Of a DNA stretch of 64,000 nt, positions 40,357 to 50,037 are shown piece after piece. This DNA is from Opitutia bacterium ISCC 52 (lineage in GTDB: Bacteria; Verrucomicrobiota; Verrucomicrobiia; Opitutales; UBA2995). The notes beneath the pieces are model-generated. The model was not told the origin of the DNA and searched no databases. It worked only from the letters and a program-made list of their open reading frames with translations. A program made the position numbers and the translations under genes. Position 1 is the stretch's first letter, and each line of letters opens with the position of its first letter. The stretch lies in assembly GCA_014529675.2 (NCBI GenBank), contig CP076040.1:3057894-3121893 (forward strand), in the 5' to 3' direction.

Positions 40357-41795
40357 GATTCAACTCCTCCCACCGGTTCGGTTTCGGTTCGGGTCAACTC
40401 TTCGATGCAGCTGTCGCAGTCCGGTTTGAGAATAGAAAACAAATTAAGAATAAAGGCACAATGACCGACCCCCAGGAAGATCCAACCCATAGAACGGGCA
40501 GCCATGTAGTAGGACGTTTTACGGACGACTTCTGAGAATGGAATGGAAGCATCCATCATGGCAGAACCCTGTTTCCAACCACCAATGGCTAATGGAACAA
40601 CAATCAGAAGGATTCCGATAAAGGATATCCAGAAGTGTGATGATATGAGAAAGCGCATCGGCCAGTCTCTCCCCATGAATTGAGGGACAAGATAATAGAC
40701 CAAGCCAAACGCAGTCATGCTGAACACACCATAAATAACCAGGAAGCGGTGAGCATCCAGGAGTATTGTGAATTGTGTCACTTCAGCTATGCCACGCAAG
40801 GATAGTAGCGTGGCCCCAATTCCAGAGATCAATAATGCATAGGAAGCAAATTTTGCGAAAAGCAACACATCGTTGTTTTCACTATTCGCTCCACTCTGCC
40901 AGAGGGTACCCACGAAATTGATACCTGTGATGGCAAAAAAGATAAGCATCAGGATGCTAGCTACGATGCCAGCAGTGATAATCCAGGAAGGGAAAGGTCC
41001 ACCGACAAGGCGAGCAACTCCTGCCCAGCTACCTGCAAATATCAGCGCAAAGAACCCAATATGGGACAGACTGTATGACAGGAGACGTGATCCCGACAGC
41101 TTTGGAATCAGATAGTAGAGGCCCGCAACTGCAATCGCGCCAAACCAGAGCCAGGTCAAATTCCCTGCGAACCAGCTAGCTACCAAAGCTTGACTGACTC
41201 CAGAGCTCGCATCCGAACCGAGCATGATTTTCGCCACGATCTGGATCCAGGGAAACACAAAGAGGGCTGCAATGATGAACCACTGAGAGGCATAAACGTC
41301 CTTGTTCGTGCGGTTCGTAAATAACATAATTCCCCAAATGGAAATGAGGGTGGAGGCCATAGCCATAGGTGCTGCAATGTATGCGGGAAGTTCAAGGAAC
41401 TCAAAGGCTCTTAAGTCACCTATCAAAATCCCAACAACTCCTACGGTCAGAGCGATGTTCCAGAAAGCGCCGGCTATAATAAGTGTTAATCCTGCGCGCA
41501 CTTCTGAACCACTGAGTCGAGCCATCATCCAGATAGCGACACCAAATGCCAGGTTACAGGCAAAACCGTAAACCAATATCGCGGTGTAAGCGGCTTGGAC
41601 AAGACCGGTTGTTAAGAAGGAAAATGAATCGAGAAAAGCTTGGTTATGTGATTTCCATGCAGCCAGGTATCCGAAGATGGTTGCAAAAACCAACCACTTG
41701 GCACTTGAGAGCAAAAAGACCAATACCGGAGCTTTCAGCGACTGATCGATGGCCGAAATTCCCGAAGGATTGAGCGATGTATCCGTATCAGACAT
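40353..41795 (-). CDS. CcoN-family membrane subunit lacking most heme and copper ligands
   Basis: A 480-aa polytopic protein (about 12 hydrophobic segments) of the heme-copper oxidase subunit I family, closest to CcoN by position and motifs such as AGLYYLIPK and VYYLVPQF. By hand alignment to CcoN, the low-spin heme His of TM2 (PLHTNAVIF) is Tyr in AAYTAILVYGF. The CuB His in YGHNAVGF is lost in FAGNLTWLW, and the CuB pair in GPHHLHY is replaced by GVARLVG. In GHVHSG only the first His remains (DAHRFLV). It therefore probably cannot reduce oxygen. The start at 41795 (MSDTDTSLN) is preferred to one 30 codons upstream that overlaps the preceding gene. Confidence 0.8.
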   Translation of the reverse strand: MSDTDTSLNPSGISAIDQSLKAPVLVFLLSSAKWLVFATIFGYLAAWKSHNQAFLDSFSFLTTGLVQAAYTAILVYGFACNLAFGVAIWMMARLSGSEVRAGLTLIIAGAFWNIALTVGVVGILIGDLRAFEFLELPAYIAAPMAMASTLISIWGIMLFTNRTNKDVYASQWFIIAALFVFPWIQIVAKIMLGSDASSGVSQALVASWFAGNLTWLWFGAIAVAGLYYLIPKLSGSRLLSYSLSHIGFFALIFAGSWAGVARLVGGPFPSWIITAGIVASILMLIFFAITGINFVGTLWQSGANSENNDVLLFAKFASYALLISGIGATLLSLRGIAEVTQFTILLDAHRFLVIYGVFSMTAFGLVYYLVPQFMGRDWPMRFLISSHFWISFIGILLIVVPLAIGGWKQGSAMMDASIPFSEVVRKTSYYMAARSMGWIFLGVGHCAFILNLFSILKPDCDSCIEELTRTETEPVGGVES

Positions 41796-41803
41796 GGTGT
41801 AAA

Positions 41804-42097
41804 TTACTGGTTCAGTTCTTCGATTACCAACTCGGTCGCCCGCTCGACAGGGATACGAACCGTACCCTTTTCCTGGTCGACCCAACCGTAAGTGCTAAGT
41901 GTTTCCGCTTCTTGCACACGCAAGTCAGCTGCTGATGGTGGTTGATCACCCGATTGTTGTGCTACCTCAACTTTACCCCCATCGCTTAGTTTACTTACTA
42001 AGAGAACGAGCAAAGCGAATACGACAATGGTAACGAGGCCTACAAAAACTGAAGGCAAGATCGAAGATCCGTTTGATTGGGATGAATTAGCGGCCAT
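41804..42097 (-). CDS. Small membrane protein of the act/cco operon
   Basis: A 97-aa protein with one N-terminal hydrophobic segment (about residues 14-36) and a periplasmic or cytoplasmic tail ending in STYGWVDQEKGTVRIPVERA. This tail motif recurs, in my recollection, in small proteins next to cytochrome oxidase and ACIII genes, but it has no assigned function. It overlaps the actF stop region by 11 bases and precedes the CcoN homologue by 8 bases. Confidence 0.75.
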   Translation of the reverse strand: MAANSSQSNGSSILPSVFVGLVTIVVFALLVLLVSKLSDGGKVEVAQQSGDQPPSAADLRVQEAETLSTYGWVDQEKGTVRIPVERATELVIEELNQ

Positions 42098-43334
42098 GGT
42101 GATGCAAAGATTCTGAGATTCTTGGATCCTTCACTGGGATGACTTGTGTTTTTGCCCAGCTTCTCATGAAAGACCAGGCGCAGAGTCCACCGATTCCGAG
42201 GAACGCAGCGATATCCCAAAGAGAGATGTAGAAGGGATATGAGATAAACATCTCATAGTTTTCCCGCTTGGACGGTAGAATGTTGAAATAGAGATCCAAC
42301 ATGTGGAAACAAAGGATCCACACGGAAATAAAGATCATGCGGCTCGCCTTCACCTTGTTTCCGTAAAACAGCAAGTAGATGAAGGTAAACAGGAAGTGGC
42401 CAAAAATGAGGCCCATGCTGACCCACCACCAGGCTCCCTGCTCACGCATGTTGTACCAGAAGGTTTCTTCGGGAATATTGGCGTTATAGATCAGGAAATA
42501 TTGGGAGAAGCTGATGTAAGCCCAGAATACGGTGAAGGCCAACATAAGGCAGCCAAGGTCGTAGAGGTGGCCCCGTTTGAACAGACCGGTTAGGGGTCCG
42601 TTCTTATAAACCTGATACAAACAAACTAAAGCCGTTACCGCCAGAGCAGCCCGCATACTGGCGGCAAAGAACCAGACGCCAAACATGGTAGAGAACCAGT
42701 GGAATTCGATAGATTTGATCCAGTCAATCGCAGCCATGGACAGGGTCAATGCAGTGAAGATCACTCCAACGGCAGACCACCATACCAGCTTGTTCGTCCA
42801 CTTGACATCGCCGTCCTTGTCCTGAGCAGCACTGTAGCTGCGCATCTTGTGAGAAAGAAAAATCCACCCGCCGAAACAGACAATCACACCAATCAGAAAA
42901 CGAGCATCGTTGAGATACCAACTCTTTTTGGTATAAAGCACATCGTCTTTGACTTTTTCAAAATCAATCCATTTCCAGATCAGACCATTGTCTATGAAAT
43001 AGGTCATGATTAGAAAAACTGCAAAGACTCCCGCTAGTACCGGGAAGATAGAAGTAGCATGCTCAACTTGACGCCGAGGAACCGTTGACCAACCGGCACC
43101 AAATACATGGTGAATCAAGTTCAACAACAACATCCCCAAACCGATGCTCAGGTAGAAGGTGAACATGATAAGCAATCCGTAAGCCGGACGTGCGTTATGG
43201 TCCATAGCACCGGAGACGGCTCCGAAGATGGCGACTAAAAGAAAAATCACACCGCCAATAAGACAGATATTCGACCAGTTCTTTTTACCTAAAGAAGCGG
43301 CTACCGCTCCTGGAGTTGTTACTTCGCTGCTCAT
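42087..43334 (-). CDS. actF: Alternative complex III subunit ActF
   Basis: Polytopic membrane subunit of quinol:cytochrome c oxidoreductase (alternative complex III). I chose the start at 43334 (MSSEVTTPGAVAASLG, 415 aa), which overlaps the actE stop by four bases. A longer open frame to 43427 runs inside actE. About ten hydrophobic segments are visible, including AYISFSQYFLIYNANIPEET, a well-conserved ActF region. Last of the six core act genes, before the small 97-aa gene. Confidence 0.9.
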   Translation of the reverse strand: MSSEVTTPGAVAASLGKKNWSNICLIGGVIFLLVAIFGAVSGAMDHNARPAYGLLIMFTFYLSIGLGMLLLNLIHHVFGAGWSTVPRRQVEHATSIFPVLAGVFAVFLIMTYFIDNGLIWKWIDFEKVKDDVLYTKKSWYLNDARFLIGVIVCFGGWIFLSHKMRSYSAAQDKDGDVKWTNKLVWWSAVGVIFTALTLSMAAIDWIKSIEFHWFSTMFGVWFFAASMRAALAVTALVCLYQVYKNGPLTGLFKRGHLYDLGCLMLAFTVFWAYISFSQYFLIYNANIPEETFWYNMREQGAWWWVSMGLIFGHFLFTFIYLLFYGNKVKASRMIFISVWILCFHMLDLYFNILPSKRENYEMFISYPFYISLWDIAAFLGIGGLCAWSFMRSWAKTQVIPVKDPRISESLHHHGR

Positions 43335-43939
43335 AGTCCCAAATCCTTTCTGTTGGCCTGAGGCACGTCTTCGACGGAAGCATTTTGTGCGCGTTGTAAT
43401 ACACGCATGTAGGCAATGACTGCCCATCGTTCTTCCGTAGACAACTTATCTGCATATCCTCCCATAAGACGGATGCCATTGCTCACAGTGTTAAAAATCT
43501 CACCTTCTGGCATATCGCGCAGACGATCGTCGTGGTAAGTGGGAGTGACAACCATGCCGCGGAACTTAGTCACGCCGTTACCATCTCCGGTTCCTCCGTG
43601 ACAAGGGGTGCAATAAATTTGGTATTTAGCAGCACCTAGTTCTATCAGCTCACTCGTAACAGGCATTGGAAATCCTTTTGCCCAAGCGTCGCCGTCTTTT
43701 CCGAAGTGAAGAAACTCGTCGTCCTTAAGGTTACCCCGAGCGATCGTTCCAGTAACTGGAATGCGATCGGTGCGACCATCCGCAAAGAATGCAGACGTTC
43801 CTTGAGGCTTGTATTTGGATTGGTCATCCATGTCTGGGAATACTTCCAGAGGTGGCTCGGTAAAGGTCGTCCCACGGAATCCAAGAATGGAAACAACGGA
43901 AATAACCGCCAAGGCGTATATGAAGAGAAAATATTTCAT
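43331..43939 (-). CDS. actE: Alternative complex III subunit ActE (mono-heme cytochrome c)
   Basis: A 202-aa membrane-attached cytochrome c with an N-terminal hydrophobic segment and one heme motif, CTPCHGGTGDGNG. The Met ligand is probably in the IRLMGGYADKLSTEERWAVI region. This is the electron exit subunit of ACIII. Two bases separate it from actD and four bases overlap actF. Confidence 0.92.
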   Translation of the reverse strand: MKYFLFIYALAVISVVSILGFRGTTFTEPPLEVFPDMDDQSKYKPQGTSAFFADGRTDRIPVTGTIARGNLKDDEFLHFGKDGDAWAKGFPMPVTSELIELGAAKYQIYCTPCHGGTGDGNGVTKFRGMVVTPTYHDDRLRDMPEGEIFNTVSNGIRLMGGYADKLSTEERWAVIAYMRVLQRAQNASVEDVPQANRKDLGL

Positions 43940-43941
43940 GA

Positions 43942-44478
43942 TCAGTCTTCGAGCTCCTGGATGTTGATTCCGCCAATTTCCTGAAGGAAGGCCTTGGTTT
44001 TATCGGAGTCGTATAATGGATCCGAAGCTTCGATCGTGATACGCAAGATATCATCGGTGGTGCCGGCAAAATTCTTGGCTTTCATCACAGGATGATAGTG
44101 ACGAGGCAGGCCATTCAGAATGAACATTCCAGCAATCGTCGAAAGAGCGGCCAAAAGAATGGTCAGCTCATACATGACCGGGAATGGAAAGACCGGACTG
44201 AAGAAAGGCTTACCTCCAACAATCAATGGGTAGTCAAAGGCATTCATATACCAGGCGATGAACGTTCCGGTGCAAAAACCGATACTTCCGCCGATAAAGG
44301 TAAAGAAGGGAACTTTGGAACGTTTGAGTCCCATGGCATCGTCCAATCCGTGAACGGGAAAGGGAGTGATGCAGTCCCAGGACTTAAATCCTTCGTCGCG
44401 GCACTTTTCCGCTGCCTTCATCAAGGCCAGTGGATTTTCAAAATCGGCTGCAAGGCCGTATGTGGTGTTATCAGACAT
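43942..44478 (-). CDS. actD: Alternative complex III subunit ActD (DUF3341)
   Basis: A 178-aa membrane protein with two hydrophobic segments in the middle. Typical ActD features are YGLAADFENPLALMKAAEKC at the N-terminus and DCITPFPVHGLDDAMGLKRS, followed by the membrane hairpin and a cytoplasmic C-terminus. Fifteen bases after the actC stop. Confidence 0.92.
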   Translation of the reverse strand: MSDNTTYGLAADFENPLALMKAAEKCRDEGFKSWDCITPFPVHGLDDAMGLKRSKVPFFTFIGGSIGFCTGTFIAWYMNAFDYPLIVGGKPFFSPVFPFPVMYELTILLAALSTIAGMFILNGLPRHYHPVMKAKNFAGTTDDILRITIEASDPLYDSDKTKAFLQEIGGINIQELED

Positions 44479-44493
44479 ACTTAATTCCTCCGA

Positions 44494-45933
44494 TTAATGG
44501 TGCCCTCCTTCGTAGTGATGCGGATCCGCTTGTGGTGTCACTGCTTTTACCTCGGCAATAGCAATAAGTGGCAGAAAGCGCAGGAATAGAAGGAACAGCG
44601 TGGAGAACACTCCAAAGGTTCCGAAGAAAGTGAAAATATCGACCCAAGTCGGTGAGTAGTAACCCCAACTGGATGGCAGGAAGTCACGAGCCAAAGAAGT
44701 AACCGTAATAACGAAACGCTCGAACCACATACCTACGTTCACGAAGATCGAAATGATCCAAACGACGTGAGGACGTTCACGGATGGCCTTGAACCAGAAC
44801 AGCTGCGGGCAAATCACGTTACAAGAGAACATGGCAATGTAGGACCAGGCGTAGATTCCGAACGCACGGTTGATAAACGCAAAAATCTCAAACGGATTGG
44901 CTCCATAAGCTGCGATGAAGAACTCCATCGTGTAGGCGTAGCCGACAATGGTTCCAGTCGCTAAGGTGATCTTACACATACAGTCGATGTGGTGCTGGGT
45001 AATCAGATCGTGCAGACCGTAGATCGCGCGAAGCGGCAACATCAAGGTAAGCACCATCCCGAATCCGGAAAAGATAGCACCGGCAACGAAGTAAGGTGGA
45101 AAAATGGTGGTGTGCCATCCGGGAACCAGAGACACGGCGAAGTCGAAGGATACGATCGTATGAACCGAAAGAACCAGCGGCGTAGACAGACCCGCGAGCA
45201 GCAGGTAGGCCATCTCGTAGTTGCTCCAGTTGCGATTCGATCCGCGCCAACCCATAGCAAAAAAGCCATAGGCAAACTTGCGAATCTTGGTCTTCGCACG
45301 ATCTCGAACTGTGGCCAAGTCAGGAAGTAGTCCGACATACCAGAACGCGACAGAAACCGTAGCGTAAGTGGATACCGCAAACACGTCCCAGAGGAGCGGA
45401 CTGCGGAAGTTAGGCCAGATCGCATTGGCGTTTGGAAGTGGGAACAACCACCAGGCAAACCAGACACGACCCACGTGAAACACCGGGAAGATACCCGCAC
45501 AAGCCACCGCGAAAATAGTCATCGCCTCAGCTGCACGGTTTATGGTGGTCCGCCACGGCTGTTTTAATAAACAGAGAATCGCGGAAATCAGGGTACCGGC
45601 GTGACCGATACCAATCCAGAATACGAAGTTTACAATCGCCCAACCCCAGTTGATCGGATTGGCCAGGCCCCAAACACCTACCCCGGTTGATACCAGGTAG
45701 GTCAGACCGATTGCGGTAAAGGATGCTAGGAAAACCGCACAACTAAATGCTACCCACCACCAGGTCGGTGTCTTCTCCTCAACGATGCCACACACTTTGT
45801 TGGTAATCCAACTGAAGCTGCGATCGTTTTCAACGAGCTTGGGTCTTGGTTTGTGCGCGGGCTTTACTTCGGCCAGCACTTCTGGAGAAGCTGCCGCTTT
45901 TCCATCTAGAGAGAATTGATCAGAAAATGTCAT
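44494..45933 (-). CDS. actC: Alternative complex III subunit ActC (NrfD-like)
   Basis: A 479-aa integral membrane subunit of the NrfD/PsrC family with about ten transmembrane segments; it carries the quinol-binding side of ACIII. Recognisable parts are the polar N-terminus, [35 protein letters not shown] and [16 protein letters not shown]. It lies between actB and actD in the standard order. Confidence 0.94.
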   Translation of the reverse strand: MTFSDQFSLDGKAAASPEVLAEVKPAHKPRPKLVENDRSFSWITNKVCGIVEEKTPTWWWVAFSCAVFLASFTAIGLTYLVSTGVGVWGLANPINWGWAIVNFVFWIGIGHAGTLISAILCLLKQPWRTTINRAAEAMTIFAVACAGIFPVFHVGRVWFAWWLFPLPNANAIWPNFRSPLLWDVFAVSTYATVSVAFWYVGLLPDLATVRDRAKTKIRKFAYGFFAMGWRGSNRNWSNYEMAYLLLAGLSTPLVLSVHTIVSFDFAVSLVPGWHTTIFPPYFVAGAIFSGFGMVLTLMLPLRAIYGLHDLITQHHIDCMCKITLATGTIVGYAYTMEFFIAAYGANPFEIFAFINRAFGIYAWSYIAMFSCNVICPQLFWFKAIRERPHVVWIISIFVNVGMWFERFVITVTSLARDFLPSSWGYYSPTWVDIFTFFGTFGVFSTLFLLFLRFLPLIAIAEVKAVTPQADPHHYEGGHH

Positions 45934-45952
45934 AATCTCGAAATGCTATTAA

Positions 45953-48900
45953 TTAATGACCGTTGTGGCCGCTATCCTCTGTAGCGTGTGCTTCATCGCC
46001 GTGGGAATCTCCATGGCCATCTCCGTGTCCACTCGCCTCATTGTATTCCAAATGACTGAGTGGGTTATCGTAGAAGTCCGGCATGAGCGGATTCGGGTTA
46101 CGCAACTTGGCGAGGTAAGTGGTGCGCGGACGTGTGTTCAAGTAAGCCAACACACCGTAATCGCGGTTGGATTCCTTGAGCTTGGAAACGCGAGATTCAG
46201 GATCGGAAACGTCTCCGAATACAATCGCGTCAGCCGGGCACACTTGCTCGCAAGCGGTTTTGATAGTGCCATCAGGAACTTTGATGTTGTCGGAATCGCG
46301 GGCTTCAACCTTCTGGTCGATCTTCGCTGCCTGGATTCTCTGGAGACAGTAGGTGCACTTCTCCATAACTCCACGCATACGAATGGAAACCTCGGGATTC
46401 TTGCTCATCTTCTTAAGCTCATCCATTCCCTTGGGGCCAAGAGGGCCTTCGTAGTCACGACCCATTTCGCGGTCGTTCCAATCGAAAAAGTTAAACCGGC
46501 GCACTTTGTATGGGCAGTTGTTGGCGCAATAACGCGTTCCTACACAACGATTGTAAGCCATCACGTTCAGACCTTCATCATCGTGAACGGTTGCGTTCAC
46601 TGGACAAACAGACTCACAAGGTGCCGTTTCGCAGTGCTGACAAGTCATCGGTTGCAAAGAAACCTGTGGATCGGTGGGGATCTCATTGGTGTCTTTTCCT
46701 GGACCTGCAGAATAGTAACGATCGAGGCGGATCCAGTGCATCTCACGTCCACGAAGCACTTGTTCGCGACCGACCACTGGAATGTTATTCTCAGACTGAC
46801 ACGCAATCACACAGGCGTTACAACCCGTGCAGGTATTCAAGTCGATGGACATTCCCCATTGGTGGGTGCCAGTGAACTCTGGTGATACGTAAGCCGAGTT
46901 ACCACGGTTGTTATCACCCGATTTGACCAGCTCTTGGAGAGCGACCGTATCGCGGCGATTACCACCGTTTCCATCCAGGCCGAGAATCGCAGGTGAATGC
47001 GACTCCATTCCCATATGGTCCACGAAGTCGGAGTGCTCTTTATAAAAGTCGAGGTTGGCTTCGCGAATAATCGCACGGCCTTCCATGGACCAGTGCTCTT
47101 GCGTATCAGCAAGTTGCTGAACACCACCAACGTTTTTCGCTGAAGCACCGGTAACGGAAGAACATCCAGCCACCGTTCGCAGTGTGTAAGCATTAAAGCC
47201 ACTACCCTCTCCTACGTTTCCGGTCACTGTGCGACCGTAACCTAGAGAAACAACAACCGTGTAGTCTGGCAGACCTGGCTGCACGTGAGCAGGTCCGGTC
47301 AATGTTTTACCGTCGACGGTAACTTCAATGATATGACCTTGCTCTTTTCCACGTTTGTGGGCGTTCGGGTTTTTGCGAACCACCTTCACTAAAGTATTAC
47401 CTGCAATCACGCCAAGCTCTGCGCCCAATTTTGGAGAAACGAGGAACGCATTGTCCCAGGTCAATTTGGTGACAGGGTCCGGACATTCTTGCAGCCATCC
47501 GTTATTATTAAACCGACCGTCGTCGAGACTTGGGTCTTGGAGGAAACGAATTTCGAGGTTGCTAGACGAGGTATTGGCGAGCCCGATTCCTTCTGATGTC
47601 AGCAATTGCTGAGCGGCACCTTGGTTGAAACTTACCGAAGTCGTTTGGCTAGCTGTGCCACTCCAGTATCCATCGTGCAGGAATTTTTCGAATGCTTTTT
47701 GACCTCCGCTCAAAGAACCGATCAAAGCTTCGGATACGATCTGGTAACCATCCTTTGCTGCTCCGTTGATGATGATCTCCAAGATTTCACTTTCAGTAAG
47801 TCCTTGGAAAAGTGGGAGAATCATTGGCTGGATGGCCAAGACAGTGCCGTTATAAGCGATCGCATCTCCCCAGCTTTCGAGGAAGTGAGCCGCGTTGATG
47901 TGGCAATCTGAAATCTCTGACGTCTCGTCAAAGGTGGCTCCGAGGCGAATCACCTCGTCTACCTTAGCTTGAACGTCCGACCAGTTCAGGTCAGCTGGAG
48001 CGTTGTAAACCGGATTTCCACCGAGAACGAAAAGGGTCTTCACAGAGCCTCCGTTGATGGATTCGGCCAGTTCAGAAATGGCGCTCGCTGTATTTTCAGG
48101 AATGCTCACGTAATTCACGGTATTACCTTGAGCCTGTAAAACTTCGTTTAAGGCGATGGTAAGCGCATGAACACTTTGGGACTGGTGTGGTCCTGCAACC
48201 ACGAGCGCTTTTCCGCGATGACTGACAAGATCCTTGGCGCATTCTTCAATCCAATGAGGATCTACGTCCAGGCCTTCACCAGCAGACTTCAAGAATAGAA
48301 TGGCCTGCCCTCCAGTGATGCCAGCTTGTTCTAAAACAGCTGCAGCAACTAACGCAGTAAACGCTGGGATATCACCTGAAGCGATGCGTAAACGGTGATC
48401 AGCCATACCACCCGTGATGGAGTAGTAAGACTCAGCCGCATAGAGGCGGTTCATTTCAGGATGATCGTCGTCCACCTTGCGTGCTTTTGAGAACGCCAGG
48501 GTATCAGCCAGGTGATTCGGGTCGCTGTATAGGAAGTCAGCTTCCAGGGACAGAACTCGTTCCGCCTTAGAATAGTCATAAATGGCGCGAACGCTTTTAC
48601 CTAATACTTGGGCAGCCGCCTTTTCGAAATTGGAAGTGTCGATCGCATCATACTCGGCCCAAACTGCATTGGGGAGTTTGGCTTTGAGCTGCTTCAACTG
48701 AGCTTGGCGAGTCACAGAAGGAGTTCCCTCAGCGAGGAAGGCAAGGCCTTCTCCACCATTTTCAGCATACTGCTTAGAAACAGAAGCCAGATAATCCGCA
48801 CGCTGATCCTCGGTCAGGGTGCGACCGCCTTGGACGGTTTTCTTTGAACGATCGGGATCATAGAGGTCTAGAATAGAAGCTTGAGCATATTGGTTGGTGC

Positions 48901-49306
48901 TACCATTGCTTCCTGGGACCAGGGCATTGCCTTCAAGCTTGGTGGGACGACCTTCATGGGTCTCAGCCACCAAAGCTACCGGATCATTGCGGTGTGGCAT
49001 GGCCGTTGCATAGAACAGTGGCTTACCGTGCACGATCTCCTCGGGCTGCTTGCTGTAAGGCATGACATGCTTCTCCGGACGACGGCAACCCGTCAATCCA
49101 ACGCCTGCAAAGGCAAAAGAAGCTGACATGACTTTCATGAACTGGCGGCGATTTACGCCGTCCAACTCAGAAGCCCCTTCGGGAAATTCCCGGTGCAAAT
49201 AGTCTTTGAAACCTTCGGTCTCGGCCAGTTCGTCGAGGCTTCTCCAGTAGTGAGGTCCCTTAAGATCCGACTCGGAAGGTTCGGGATGTTTTAAGAATTT
49301 ATTCAT
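45953..49306 (-). CDS. actB: Alternative complex III subunit ActB (molybdopterin-like/Fe-S fusion)
   Basis: A 1117-aa periplasm-facing subunit with an N-terminal CISM A-like domain that in known ACIII has no molybdenum, fused to a ferredoxin-like domain. A Tat-type signal (NRRQFMKVMSASFAFAGVGL) lies near residue 55, followed by TGC. Iron-sulfur motifs near the C-terminus are CTGCNACVIAC, CQHCETAPCESVCP, CVGTRYCANNCP, CTYCLQRIQ and CEQVCPADA. The tail is His/Gly/Asp-rich. I prefer the ATG at 49306, which overlaps actA by four bases; one at 49315 is also possible. Confidence 0.94.
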   Translation of the reverse strand: MNKFLKHPEPSESDLKGPHYWRSLDELAETEGFKDYLHREFPEGASELDGVNRRQFMKVMSASFAFAGVGLTGCRRPEKHVMPYSKQPEEIVHGKPLFYATAMPHRNDPVALVAETHEGRPTKLEGNALVPGSNGSTNQYAQASILDLYDPDRSKKTVQGGRTLTEDQRADYLASVSKQYAENGGEGLAFLAEGTPSVTRQAQLKQLKAKLPNAVWAEYDAIDTSNFEKAAAQVLGKSVRAIYDYSKAERVLSLEADFLYSDPNHLADTLAFSKARKVDDDHPEMNRLYAAESYYSITGGMADHRLRIASGDIPAFTALVAAAVLEQAGITGGQAILFLKSAGEGLDVDPHWIEECAKDLVSHRGKALVVAGPHQSQSVHALTIALNEVLQAQGNTVNYVSIPENTASAISELAESINGGSVKTLFVLGGNPVYNAPADLNWSDVQAKVDEVIRLGATFDETSEISDCHINAAHFLESWGDAIAYNGTVLAIQPMILPLFQGLTESEILEIIINGAAKDGYQIVSEALIGSLSGGQKAFEKFLHDGYWSGTASQTTSVSFNQGAAQQLLTSEGIGLANTSSSNLEIRFLQDPSLDDGRFNNNGWLQECPDPVTKLTWDNAFLVSPKLGAELGVIAGNTLVKVVRKNPNAHKRGKEQGHIIEVTVDGKTLTGPAHVQPGLPDYTVVVSLGYGRTVTGNVGEGSGFNAYTLRTVAGCSSVTGASAKNVGGVQQLADTQEHWSMEGRAIIREANLDFYKEHSDFVDHMGMESHSPAILGLDGNGGNRRDTVALQELVKSGDNNRGNSAYVSPEFTGTHQWGMSIDLNTCTGCNACVIACQSENNIPVVGREQVLRGREMHWIRLDRYYSAGPGKDTNEIPTDPQVSLQPMTCQHCETAPCESVCPVNATVHDDEGLNVMAYNRCVGTRYCANNCPYKVRRFNFFDWNDREMGRDYEGPLGPKGMDELKKMSKNPEVSIRMRGVMEKCTYCLQRIQAAKIDQKVEARDSDNIKVPDGTIKTACEQVCPADAIVFGDVSDPESRVSKLKESNRDYGVLAYLNTRPRTTYLAKLRNPNPLMPDFYDNPLSHLEYNEASGHGDGHGDSHGDEAHATEDSGHNGH

Positions 49307-49956
49307 CGGTGACATCCTGAGCAGCTGGTTGGCGGATTGATTTTCCAGTGCTCTTTCATTTCATTTCCAAACTCAAGTTGCGCTTCCTTGCTCTCAGGAC
49401 GCCAATCGAGGTTGGTAATTTGATCGAGAGGGCGAAGTTTTTCTTCTGGATTGCGGTGACATTCCAAGCAGAAGCCCATGCTAAAGGATTTTTCATGGCG
49501 GACTTCATCCATTTCATTCACTTGGCCGTGGCATTCGAAACAACTGATGCCGCGATTCACGTGAACAGAGTGATTGAAATATACATAGTCAGGCACCTTA
49601 TGTACCTGCACCCAGGGAATGGATTCCCCACTCGCAAAACTGTCACGAACCGGCTCTAGCTTCTCACTCAGGACCTGAACCTGGTTGTGGCAGTTCATAC
49701 AGGTGCTGGTGGCCGGAACGTTGGAATGTCCGGATTTCTCCACCTGATTGTGGCAGTAGCGGCAATCCAGGCCCAACTCACCTACGTGGAGTGAGTGTTC
49801 AAAAGGAACAGGCTGAACTGGCTGATAACCTACTCTAGAATACTTGGGAGTAAGATAATAGGTCGCTCCGGCCGTGATGGTCCCGATGACGATCAGTAGT
49901 GCGATGACTACCTGAAGCGGGGCTTTGTTAGCTTCTTTCGGAAAGATTGTAGACAT
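49303..49956 (-). CDS. actA: Alternative complex III subunit ActA (penta-heme cytochrome c)
   Basis: A 217-aa membrane-anchored multiheme cytochrome c. One N-terminal hydrophobic segment precedes five CxxCH motifs: CRYCH, CMNCH, CFECH, CLECH and CSGCH, matching the five hemes of ActA. First core gene of the act operon. Electrons from quinol oxidation are thought to pass through its hemes and the ActB clusters. Confidence 0.95.
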   Translation of the reverse strand: MSTIFPKEANKAPLQVVIALLIVIGTITAGATYYLTPKYSRVGYQPVQPVPFEHSLHVGELGLDCRYCHNQVEKSGHSNVPATSTCMNCHNQVQVLSEKLEPVRDSFASGESIPWVQVHKVPDYVYFNHSVHVNRGISCFECHGQVNEMDEVRHEKSFSMGFCLECHRNPEEKLRPLDQITNLDWRPESKEAQLEFGNEMKEHWKINPPTSCSGCHR

Positions 49957-50037
49957 AGTAAAAGTATCCCTTTGAGCCGCTCGTTAGTTAGAAGGAGCAG
50001 GAAAGCGGTTGAGTAGCATTGTTCGATTGCACCCTGA

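Noticed and set aside
45956-46885. 309-codon open frame on the plus strand opposite actB
   Set aside because: It lies wholly inside actB, whose Fe-S motifs prove the other strand. The translation shows no domain, and its openness follows from the codon usage of actB.
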